Assembly: GCF_000219625.1 (NCBI RefSeq) | Contig: NC_018218.1 | Location: 5,332,001-5,396,000 of the forward strand | Reading direction: 5' to 3' | From: Zymoseptoria tritici IPO323 | Lineage: Eukaryota > Ascomycota > Dothideomycetes > Mycosphaerellales > Mycosphaerellaceae | DNA length: 64,000 nucleotides | Part shown: positions 34,664-44,491 of the stretch, piece by piece | How positions within the stretch are numbered: position 1 is the stretch's first letter | Layout of the letters: every line of letters begins with the position of its first letter | Notes under the pieces: model-generated | The model's input: the letters and a program-made list of their open reading frames with translations, nothing else | What the model was told of the DNA's origin: nothing | The model's database searches: none | Position numbers and translations under genes: made by a program

Positions 34664-36840
34664 ATGGCCTCAATGCGGAGCTCTCAAGCTGCCTCGCTCC
34701 TCTTCCACACCACGAGAACCTCAACCCTCCCACGAAACACACACCGAGCATTCTGCTCCACTCCAGTACGAGCTGGTTACGATGATACTGTGCAAAATCT
34801 GCGAATTGGCAAACACACTCGTGTGATCTACCAAGGCTTCACTGGACGTGTAGCGACAGGCAACGCGAAAGACAGCATAGCATATGGCACAAACATCGTT
34901 GGAGGTGTGACTCCGGGCAAGGAGGGCGAGCACTTGGGCCTGCCATTGCTTCCCGATCTGAAGAAAGCCAAGGAGCAGCTCAAGCCAGATGCGACGGCGG
35001 TGTTCGTCGCGGCACCGCAGTGTGCAAAGGCAATTGAGGACGCGATTGAGGCTGAGATCCCATTGATCGTTGCGGTGGCTGAACATATCCCTCTGCATGA
35101 TATTCTGAGGGTGAGAGATTTCGATGCTCTACTCGGAGGGTGTTAGCTGACAACTCCCAGGTCTCCGACATCCTCAAGACCCAATCCAAATCTCGACTCG
35201 TAGGTGCCAATGCACCAGGAATCATCGCACCCATTGGATTCTGCCGTATTGGTTTCCAGCCTCTTCCGACATTCGCTCCTGGTCACATTGGCATCGCCGC
35301 CAAGTCAGGAACCCTCTCCTACGAAGCTGTGGCATCCATCACTCGCTCAGGTCTCGGCCAGAGCTTGGTCATTGGCATGGGAGGAGACATCGTAGCAGGC
35401 ACCAACCTCGTCGACGCTCTGAAAGTGTTCGAGCAAGATCCGGAGACAGAGGGTATCTGCTTGATTGGTGAAGTCGGTGGCAGAGCAGAGGAGGATGCAG
35501 CAGATTGGATCAAGGACTACCTCAAGCGAACCAAGAACCCCAAGCCCATCACGGCTCTCGTGGGAGGAAAGAACGCGAAGCCTGGCAAGATCATGGGACA
35601 CGCCGGAGCCTGGGCTGCTCGCGGTGAACACGATTCCCACCAGAAGTACAGCATTCTGGCGGAAGCTGGTGCCACCATGGTCGACCACCCCGAGAACTTT
35701 GGTGGTGTGTTGAAGACTCTCCTCCAGCAATCCGGCCGCGACGTCAGCAAGATTCAAGCGAATGCTGCTCAACAGCAAAAGCGCGGCTACCACACTCTCC
35801 GCCGTAGTCCTGCCTCTCTCCGCGCCTCTCGTCGTCCTACACCATCCACCACCTCCTCCCTGCAATCTCAACGCTCCCTCTTCATCCCCGCCGAGTCCAT
35901 TCCCGGCCCACTCGAGCCCTACCTCTCCCAAATCTCCGGCGTCTCTCTCACCACCGACAAAGCGCCCTCCGACGGCTACTACCTCGGCATCACAATCGAC
36001 CGCACCAACCGCAGCCCCTGCATCGCCGTCGCTCCCACCGCCGACCCCTCCTCCATCGACTCCCGCGTAAAATTCTTCCCTTACTCCTGGTCCTCCGGCC
36101 CCTCCGACTCCGACCTCAAATCCGCCCTCGAATACTCTCAACTCTCCTCCGCGCCCGAGTCCACCCGTCGCCAAGCCCACTCCCTCCTCTCCGCGCTCGC
36201 GAAAATGTACAAGGAAAAAGAAGCCATTATCCTCACCACCTGCGTGTCTCTAGATGGAGAGGGAAATCTCCGACTCCACCAACCTAGCACGACGCTCATG
36301 TTCGACGACTCCGCTTACCGCAGCAATAAACGGCAAGAGGACATCCACGCCCTCCGCCAAAAAGACAAGGAAGACCAGCAGGAAGTTGAAGCGGAAAAGG
36401 ACGGTATCGTCTACGTCCGTCTGGACGACCCGTCAGCCAACATCGGCACCCTCGTCAATGGCGCAGGATTAGCGATGAATACCGTCGATGCACTAGTCAT
36501 GCACGGCGGCGCGGCGACCAACTTCCTCGACACGGGCGGTAAAGCCACGTCTGCGACAGTGAAGAAGTCGTTCGAGTTGATCCTCCAAGACGACAGGGTG
36601 AAGGTGATTTTCGTGAATATTTTCGGCGGACTGACGGATGGAGGGATGATTGCGGATGGGATTTTGTTGGCGTTCAAGGAGGTGGATATGAAGGGTGTGC
36701 CGGTGATAGTGAGGATTCGCGGGACGAATGAGGAGGTTGGACAGAAGAAGATTGCGGAAAGTGGATTGGGTTTGGAGAGTTTTGATAAGTTTGAGGATGC
36801 GGCGAAGAGGGTTATTGAGGTTGCTAATGGAGGGAAGTGA
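34664..36840 (+). CDS. Fused succinyl-CoA ligase alpha and beta-like protein
   Basis: Exons 34664-35110 and 35161-36840 give 708 aa. Residues 1-37 are a mitochondrial presequence (MASMRSSQAASLLFHTTR, Arg/Ser-rich). Residues 40-345 are a full alpha subunit: CoA-binding Rossmann part (VIYQGFTGRVATGNAK, GGVTPGKEGEHLGLP) and ligase part with the phospho-histidine H296 in KIMGHAGAW. After a linker, residues 400-708 match a beta subunit: YYLGITIDRTNRSPC and FDDSAYR from the ATP-grasp C-lobe, then the C-terminal domain (ANIGTLVNGAGLAMNTVDAL, VIFVNIFGGLTDGGMIADG). The ATP-grasp N-lobe (the GGRGKAGG-type region) is missing. The linker KRGYHTLRRSPASLRASRR looks like a second presequence. In a normal enzyme separate chains interconvert succinyl-CoA and succinate; this one may be altered or regulatory. 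Confidence 0.88.
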
Positions 36841-37344
36841 TGTGTGAGGGTGTGTATAGGCGTTTTGAAGCGAGATTCTGGTAGAAATGTAGAGCTGGTA
36901 GAAAGGGGAGTACAGTACTTAGCAGTTGTCACTCGGCGAGTGCGTTGGCCGCGGAAAGGTCATGGGTGATCTGAGTGAAGTCATCAAGGAGGGAGTGAGT
37001 GAGTCAAATGTGATGAGCTTGCGCAGTCGTTTCTCAATTCTCATCCGATAACGCCCGAGTGCGCTGCTTTTCGTGCTTGCAAAGTAGCGGAGAAAAAGCG
37101 AATCCGTGAAAGCCACAAGACCTCGCATCAAACCCATGATCTAGCGCCTCGGAATCCCCATAAAGTCGGTTTGCGCTGTCCGTAGGCATGTGTTGTCCTC
37201 GTGAAGTAACATATGCATGCTGTGTATCCACATCCTCGCGCGGACAGATGCTGCCATAGCTTGCGCCTCGTTGTAACCTCGTCCTCGCTCCTTCTTAGTG
37301 TCGTCGCCTCCGTCGGCCATCGTGTTTTTCGCAGGAGGCAGCGT
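36841..37344. other. Convergent 3' regions
   Basis: Half a kilobase separates the stops of the ligase fusion (+) and the SUMO gene (-). Only short frames are present. It holds two 3' untranslated regions; nothing else is seen. Confidence 0.4.
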
Positions 37345-37728
37345 TCAGCAGGATCCGCCGATCTGCTCCTGGTGCACTTCGAGGCAGTCGCCGTCGGCCA
37401 TCTCAAGCTATAGTCGCAAACGAATGTCAGCGAACTTGTCCCAATCACTTCCCTCCTCGCGTGTCCTTCTCGTGCTAGCAGGACAACTCACAGTATCCGG
37501 CGTATCCGAAGAGTTGACACGCTGTCCGTCGAACAAGAAGCGCACACTCTGAGGGCTCTTTCCCTGACGCTCACAGAAGGCGTCCATCAACTTCTTGAGC
37601 TGGGTTGAGCGCTTGATCTTGAAAAAGACTTCGTTCGAGCTGTCGGTCACTTTGATGTTCAAGTGCTCACTGACGGGTTGCTGGTCTTCGGGCTTTTCGC
37701 CGGCGGGGGATCCGTTGTTCTCAGACAT
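37345..37728 (-). CDS. SUMO (Smt3-type ubiquitin-like modifier)
   Basis: A small protein attached to lysines of nuclear and other targets. Exons 37728-37492 and 37407-37345 give 99 aa. The N-terminus is flexible (MSENNGSPAGEKPEDQQ). The beta-grasp fold follows: LNIKVTDSSNEVFFKIKR, LKKLMDAFCERQGK, VRFLFDGQRVNSSDTPDT, then exon 2 LEMADGDCLEVHQEQIGGSC. The conjugation di-glycine is G96-G97, so two residues (Ser, Cys) must be removed by a Ulp-type protease. The intron falls at phase 0 before LEMADGD. It is divergent from the CMC4 gene, with 0.55 kb between starts. Confidence 0.96.
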
Positions 37729-38276
37729 CGTGTTGGTATGTGGATTGCTGATGTGTGGTGTCGGGGTGGACGGATCGTGTCGTTCGCGATGTTGCGGTGT
37801 GAGAGAAGGTTGACGCGGAGAGGTTGTCCTAGTTTTGATCCTGGTTTGCGGTCGGCGATGACTAATGCGCGTGCGTGCAAACGGGGTGAATTGAAGTGAA
37901 GTGAGGCGGCTCGTGAAGTCAAAGTGCTGTGGCAGGAAACGTCAGATTCGCGATCACACGTGCAAGGCAACGGCGGCTGTTCTGGTGTTGTGATGAACGT
38001 CCGGAAGGCGCGGTGTGCAGAAGGTGTAAACAAATTACCTGGGAAGGTGATGTATGTGAGTGCGGTGAAGGGAAGACGAGGATGTGTCGCGTGGAAGAAA
38101 TGTGAGGTGGAAGTCTGGATCGGTCCTCACTGTGAGGAGGGGTCAAGAGCGAGGCCAGCCAACATCGACACAGCAAGGCGAAAGAAGCACTTGTAATAAG
38201 AGACGACTGTGTACTGTTCCTATCTATCTCGACATACACATTTGAACGACGACTGGCATCTGAATCTTCATCAGAG
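37729..38276. promoter_or_regulatory. Divergent promoter, SUMO / CMC4
   Basis: Five hundred and fifty bases between two divergent start codons must hold both promoters. Only short frames occur. I see no motif that I would name with confidence. Confidence 0.35.
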
Positions 38277-38744
38277 ATGGTACGGTATAGCAACATCTAC
38301 TTCTCCTGGTCAATTCGCTGATAGCATTCGAAGGCGAAAGATCCTCAAGAAGGACTGAAATCAGATCCACCCTGCCATCCTCTCGCATGTGCTATTCAAG
38401 GTGAGGCTGCAAGTCGACAGCGATGAGTGCGCATGCTGACTGAAGTGTCTCGCAGACTGCATACAGAAGAACAATTACGACGAGGCAAAGTGCAAGAAGC
38501 AGGTATGAGCGCCTTTCATTCCTCCACTGCACGAATTCGTGCTGATGGCGGACCGATATAAGATCGATGCGCTGTATGAATGCTGTAATCTGTTCTACAA
38601 GAAAGAGGGAGATGATGCAACAACGGTGAGCTGTCCGAAGGCCAGTCTCCTGCGGTGCGTTTCTGCTTGATTGGTCGTGTCGGCTTCCATCTGACCATAT
38701 CCACCTGCAGGCTCAAGATGAAGCAGCGACAGCAGGGCCTTTGA
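38277..38744 (+). CDS. Mitochondrial twin CX9C protein CMC4-like
   Basis: A small CHCH protein of the intermembrane space, imported through Mia40. Five exons, 38277-38279, 38325-38400, 38456-38502, 38563-38654 and 38711-38744, give 83 aa. The first coding exon is only the ATG; the 45 nt intron then joins it to HSKAKDPQEGLKSDPPC. The twin motifs are C18-x9-C28 and C39-x9-C49, with C23, C50 and C66 as the extra family cysteines. The body reads CAIQDCIQKNNYDEAKC, IDALYECCNLFYKKEGDD, then CPKASLLRLKMKQR. This matches Cmc4/MTCP1 order. No single frame covers more than a third of it. Copper- or respiratory-assembly roles are proposed for the family. Confidence 0.9.
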
Positions 38745-39541
38745 CAGCAGTCTCGTGGATCTCGTCAGCGATCTGACTCGGAGCAGGCACTCGTATTCTC
38801 TGCGCCGGAAATACCATCAAATAGTGATGCCAGACAGGGCCAAAGACAGACGCAGCTCGACCATCCTGAGACCACCACTATGGCATGCCCAGCTGGAGAC
38901 GAAGCTCCTTAGTTGACACCTGCCCTCTGTCCACCAGACAACCTTCAAGTGACCAGCGCAGACAGCCTTCACACAGATCCTTCCTCATAGCCAACACAAT
39001 CCCTTCATCCCTCGTCGGAAATGTCGCACCCACTTTGCCTGTCTGCGTCCCATCCAAAACGGTAAAATTTTGTGAAGACGAAGTTTTATAGCGAGCGCGG
39101 ACTTCAATCTTAGACTGCCGGAGCACGCTGGGAGACCTCATGGGCCTGTGCAAACACTGATCGTTCGCACCGAGACTCTAATGGTAGCCTGTAAAGACAT
39201 TGTTAGAGAAGAAAAGAGGAAGAGAGAAGAGCAGCGCGCTGGAAGTTTTGATACGAAATTCTGAGAGACCCAGCCTGAGCGGGGAAAGTGCTGGTCATTT
39301 TCGACGAGGCGAGACAGATGGGCAGATGTCTTTGCATGAGGCGCTAGGATCTCGCCTAGCAATGGGGACTGTCGTCGACTCCCTCGATCCTTCTTCACAA
39401 TCAACAGACGAAGGAGCCTTGGTGAGCCAATCGTAGATATTCGCTCATTCGTTCGTCCTTGTCTCCAGATATTTGAAGCTGAAACTCCCCTTCGATCTGA
39501 CATTGGCTCTTTCACCGAACCAACATCAACCACGAGCAATC
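38745..39541. other. Intergenic, CMC4 to nucleoside hydrolase
   Basis: This 0.8 kb lies between two plus-strand genes. A minus-strand frame of 87 codons from an ATG at 39141 to 38878 contains LCEGCLRWSLEGCLV but matches no family I know; I do not call it a gene. The rest is short frames. The nucleoside hydrolase promoter should lie in the last few hundred bases. Confidence 0.35.
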
Positions 39542-41072
39542 ATGGCACGCAAAATCATTATAGATACGGACCCGGTAAGTACGAATGGAGTTTATGAAAG
39601 AATCCCTCGCTGACATCGTATACAGGGCGTTGATGATATTCTGGCAATGCTACTGGCCTTCTCCGCTTTACCCGAAGAACTCGAAGTCCTGCTCATCTCC
39701 GTCACATACGGCAACATTGATCTCCAAAACTGCCTCCGAAATGTCGTCTCCCTGTTCCGCCAGATCGAAAAGGAGATTGAGTTCAGAAAGTCTCAAGGCA
39801 AGCCATTGGGGTTTGACACTCTGCGAAAGACCAAGCCACTCGTTGCTGTTGGTCCGGAGAAGCCCTTGGCCGATCAGATCCTGATGGCAGATTTCTTTCA
39901 TGGACGCGATGGGTTGGCTGGGATTCATGAAACTGTCAGTATGCGTCGAAGCTGCTCCAAGGATGATACTGACGACGTTCAGCACCCTCACTTGACGCCA
40001 GACGAGACCTGGAAGCAACTCTTCACCCAATCCGAAAAGTCAAAAGATGTAGCGGACCGGGAAGTGGCCGAAGAGTTACAAAATGCTCATGCTCTATTTC
40101 AAGCGTCCAAACTTCCAGGGCATGAGGAAATACTTCGCTTACTCCGCGAAAATGAACCCGACACCATTACCATCGTGGCGGTTGGACCTCTTACAAATCT
40201 CGCGATCGCAGCATCATCCGACCCAGAGACTTTTCTGCGAGTGAAGGAAGTGGTGGTGATGGGCGGTAATGTCGATGAGAAGGGTAATGTAAGTCGATCA
40301 TATTGCTTCGAATTCCTTACGAGCGCACTAGCAAGACTTCATGCCTCCTCGCCCCGTTCTGACGCACCTCTCGCAGATGACCCCTGTTGCTGAATTCAAC
40401 ACCTTCGCCGACACTATCGCCGCAGCGCGCGTCTATGCCCTTACCTCTCCAACTCCAAGTAGCACGATGCCACCCATACCTCCACCACCTCCCGGGAAAC
40501 CGACGGACTCTCATCCGCCACCCTATCTCGGTCCTTATCCGAAGTCTCTATCTCAACAACTTCGAGTCGTCCTTTTCCCGCTGGATATCACAAACTACCA
40601 CCTCCTCGCTCGTGGCGAATTCCGTTCCCTCATCACGCCAATCGTGGAGTCAAATTCTCCTCTCGGAGAGTGGGTCTCGATCTTTATGAACTCGACCTTC
40701 GACAAGGTCGAAACCCTGCAAACAGACGTCTCGGGCGACGACGTTGCTCTCCAGCTCCACGATCCGTTGTGCATATGGTACTGCATGGCGATTGCCGGCT
40801 CTGGATCGAACAACTTCCCAGAACACTGGAAGATCCTTGAGGATGAAGACCTCCGAGTGGAGACAGCGGGTCAGTGGACGAGAGGGATGTGCGTCATCGA
40901 TCGCAGGGCGAGGAGAAAGAGGGATGTGGGCGACGCGGAGGGTGAAAGGCCAGATGATATCGGCAATTGGTTGAGTTTGAACGCAGGCAATCGGATGGGA
41001 AGATGTTTGGAGAGTCCGGGCAAGGATAGGTTTGGCCGGTTCTTGATTGAGAGGGTGTTTGGGCTGGAGTGA
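39542..41072 (+). CDS. Inosine-uridine preferring nucleoside hydrolase family protein
   Basis: Hydrolyses ribonucleosides to base and ribose in purine/pyrimidine salvage. Exons 39542-39574, 39626-39934, 39983-40288 and 40377-41072 give 447 aa. The calcium-binding N-terminal motif IIIDTDPGVDDILAML is intact and spans the first intron. Further marks are TIVAVGPLTNLAIA, VVVMGGNVDEKGN, AEFNTFAD and, near the end of the fold, LHDPLCIWY with the last metal-binding Asp. It is longer than the about 310-aa bacterial enzymes because of a Pro-rich insertion at about residues 240-275 (PPIPPPPPGKP) and a basic loop near the C-terminus. EFNTFADTIAAARV replaces the usual EFNIYNDPEAA, so the local geometry may differ. 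Confidence 0.88.
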
Positions 41073-41334
41073 TGTAGTCCCCCGTATCACATCAACGAGC
41101 AAGCGCCATGTGTGAGCTGACCGTAAGGTTTGATCCTTCACTTTCATCATCCAGACCCTGCAGCTCTGGTCAGGCAGCAACGTTGAGGAAAACATACACA
41201 CTCCCAGCGTGTTCCCGAAATCAATGCTCATGCAGACCTGAGCATGCCCAGCAACGTCTTGAACGGTGGGCGAGCAAGGTTGGGTTGTAGTGGCACCACA
41301 AGATCTCGACTGGCCAGCTCCCAGCCCTCAGGTC

Positions 41335-42063
41335 CCGTCTAATCCACGTCCATCAGACTACATCAATTGCCAAAGGAAAACTAGATTCGGGACCATCTCA
41401 CTCGTAGCACGCTCAACCCGGCAAGAGAGTAAAGTCCCGCGGGCGAGTCCCGAAAGCAACAAGACGCCTCATCCGCAACAGCAATCCCACCTCTTCTGTT
41501 TGCCCATCGATCTCAGGCAGGAGATCTACAATCATCTGTTCCGCCTACCTGCATACGGTACCACAGCGTCAAGGATCGTGCAGCACTCTCTCCCCGACAA
41601 GACGCCGACGATTCTCACACCACTCCTAACTTGCCGCCTCCGCCACTTCGAAGCCGAGCAAATCTTCTACTCAATCCATCGCTTCTTCCTCGCACGGCCC
41701 GCCGACTTCCTTTCAACCTTGGGACATCGCCGTCGAGAGGTCATCAAGCACATCATACTATCAGTCGCATCGCCAGCAGATCTACTGCATCGACTCGAAT
41801 GTCTTCGCTCAGCGATCCCGAACTTGACATCGCTGTACATCGGGCGACTGTCGAGCGTGCGGTTCTTGAACGCCTCAGAGTGGGTGGTTATGGTACCGCA
41901 GATCGTGGGCGAGATTTGAGGGATGAAAAGATTGGTCGAAGTCAAGATGTTGACGCCGGAACCTTCTTCGGAGCTGAAAAGGGGTGAGCTGGCGAATCAG
42001 GCGAGGATGGAGGAGATCGATATGAGGATTGTTGGTGCTGTTGTAGGAGGTCGGATTCGTTGA
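41335..42063 (+). pseudogene. Decayed F-box-like (2EXR-type) gene
   Basis: An open frame with FCLPIDLRQEIYNHLFRL (about 41490-41545), the Leu-Pro-x-Asp-Leu-Arg start of a 2EXR/F-box-like module, continues through LTCRLRHFEAEQIFYS to a TGA at 41917-41919. Downstream of that TGA the same frame stays open for another 47 codons (MKRLVEVKMLTPEPSSEL and on) to 42063, and the text still looks like protein. There is no in-frame ATG upstream of the domain before a stop. A TGA in place of CGA is what a C to T change would give. I read this as a pseudogene, or else as a gene whose first exon I cannot find and whose tail ends at 41919. Confidence 0.5.
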
Positions 42064-44491
42064 AAGGTGTGAGGAAAATCAAGATCTTTCTCTGGACAAG
42101 AGGTACAGTGGCACTTTTCACATACCGAGAGATTGTTGGTGCAATCCGTAGATTCTGTGTTTTGTCATCCAGGTTTCTCGCCAGGATGCGAAAAGTTTTG
42201 AGATGCTGTCACGGTTGAGAAGGGTCACATGCCTTTCATGTCCACTCGATCCGTTGTCTGCACGCTCGCTTCGATGTGGATGACCATCGCAACTCACACT
42301 TATGGATCGACGACTTATGCGAGGCGAAGGTTTGCTCCTTTGAGAAGGATCATTTCGACATCCTCACCCATCAACATGGAAGAAGTCTGCTCAAGCCTTG
42401 TCAAGTTTTTCATTGGAAAGCATTGTAGGAAATGGATGACGCAGATGTCAACCACCTTTCCTCGAATATGGAGGAAGCTTGCTCGAGGCTTCTTCAGGCT
42501 TTCAATCAACAAGGGCGTGTGAGTGCGGAATCATGTGGACGAATGAAAGTCAATGATGGACCGTGGGAAACATTTCTCGCGCAAGAGTCCTCATGCGGAG
42601 ACATGAAGCAGTCCAGGAGCACGCTTGCTCCGGCCTCGGAAAGCGCTACCAGGCTACGGCTCGAACAGAGTCAATAGACTCGCTCGGCCGCGAATGGTTG
42701 CTTGATTTGCTCGAAGAGCTCGTCCTGGGCGCTAGACCGCTTGATGCTGGCCATGGTGGCAAGTCTGATGATGTGCTGGGTCCCGCGTGCTGGTAACCTC
42801 AACAGCTCTCGGCGAGGAGGTAGTCCTTCGTGTCTGAACGGTATTCGAGTATTCCTGCTGGTCTTCTTCAAGACTAAACGACGTCTGCCGGAGGCTTTAC
42901 AGGAGTGCAAGAGGACCATCTCATCTTTGTCCTCTACAGATCTGATGTGCGAGTGGAAGCATGATTGCTCTCTCCCTCGTGGCCAAACGCCAGATCGAGG
43001 GCACTGTTGCATAGCAACGCTGGACCCATTCGGCATAAGCTGGGAACGCGCCAAGCTCTTGCTCGCATACATCTTATTATGCGAAGTCGTGTCGTGGGAG
43101 GTATCCAGCATGAGGACAAGGACGAGAAAGCTCCCCGGTAAAAACGTTTCGCGGTACCTCCCTTGTACGTGTAATTCGCGGCCGTGAGGTCATCATCCCT
43201 GTTCTACGCGGACCATTCACCGACCGCTTCGGCCAGGCCATCCTCGTTATTATTAGGCGCAACTTCAACTTCTCAAGTACAATTTCACAACTTGCAGTCC
43301 GGAGCGTTGGACAGCAGAAGCGGAGCTCAGTACTTTCAGAGTCCAGACAATTGTTCGATCCTTTATAGTCCGTGACAGCCCTGCCAATCGATAGTTCGCA
43401 ACACCCCTCCACTCGATCGAAACGCTTAATGTAAGATTTCAGGATGCAAGGCTTGATTGGATCGGGACGAGGCCATGTCTTGTCTCGTTGCGGTGGAGAT
43501 GCGGCTGTATATGTGATGCCACGATGTTCGGCTTATGGGACCGCTCGCCCGTGTTGCAATAGACCAAAGAGTGGCCAACATGAAGGCGGCGACGCCTCCG
43601 CATCATCCTGACTCTCGAGGAGAGGCGGTATGATCGCATCTCGGTTTCATTCGATCATCGCCGTCGGGTCCAAACTTGAAATGACCGCTCAGACAATTGA
43701 TTGTCCTATGCAACGATGCCAAGGGCTTGGTATTTGGGCAGTGCAGTCGTAGTTGTTTGTCGGTGTATCGTGACAAAGGAGGCGAGTGGACGATGGCAAG
43801 TCCTGCCAACAGCAGTATCGAGGAAGAGTTATCTTCTCTGCGTGACCGTCATCTTGGATGTCATTGTTCACTTTGAAAGATATTCACTTCTGCGGGTAAG
43901 AACTTTAAGAATTGCCCCTGCCCATGTCTAGCCGAAAGTCTGAAGCTCATACCAACCAGAACCTCGCCTAGGGCCCGTAGCATAGCCACACTACAACCAC
44001 ATCAATTCACCTACAACAATCATGCGCACGTCCTAATCCGTGACCAATCTTCTACTCTTCTTCTTCCTGTTCTTCTCTACCGCCCACAATCCTTGTCCCG
44101 CTACGACAACCTCGAGACGAGACGATCAGGACATCTGCGAGCGATACACCTCCGCTTGCACTGCCTCCTCCTTCAAACGCCCGCGCGGATCTGCTCCGTT
44201 CCACCTCCGATTGCATAGCCCTGTCGCCATCCTCTCAAAGGACTTGACGGCCGCTTTGCTCCGACCGCCTAGACTCTCGAAATCTAGATCGCGACTCGTC
44301 CGGCAGACGATCCATTCGCCTGCCACGCATACTGTCAGCAGATCGGGACTGCGCCTCGCTCTTGGTGTATAGGTCGTGGCCATCCATTCACCGGTCGACC
44401 GGTTCTCATTCTCGAGCCGCCAGTCCAACCCACGCCGCTTGCATCGAACAACTTACACCCTACCGGTCCGACTTGAGGCCGCGAACGAGCC
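42064..44491. other. 2.4 kb gene-poor stretch and leader of the Ca2+ ATPase gene
   Basis: No convincing gene lies here. Open frames up to 161 codons overlap on both strands without domains. A short minus-strand frame at about 42760 starts with a good ATG context (GCCACCATGG) but ends after 27 codons. From about 43980 the sequence becomes a pyrimidine-rich leader of the downstream ATPase, with a possible four-codon upstream frame at 44022-44036 (ATG CGC ACG TCC TAA). Confidence 0.4.

Noticed and set aside
35347..36180. 277-codon antisense open frame inside the succinyl-CoA ligase fusion
   Set aside because: It is Gly/Val-rich and mirrors the codon bias of the sense gene; it is a shadow frame.
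38878..39141. 87-codon minus-strand frame containing LCEGCLRWSLEGC
   Set aside because: It is too short and has no family match. It could be real, but the sequence alone does not support a call.
41266..41290. A 25 nt intron that would give the decayed F-box-like gene an ATG at 41244
   Set aside because: The phases fit, but 25 nt is shorter than any workable spliceosomal intron in fungi that I know of.
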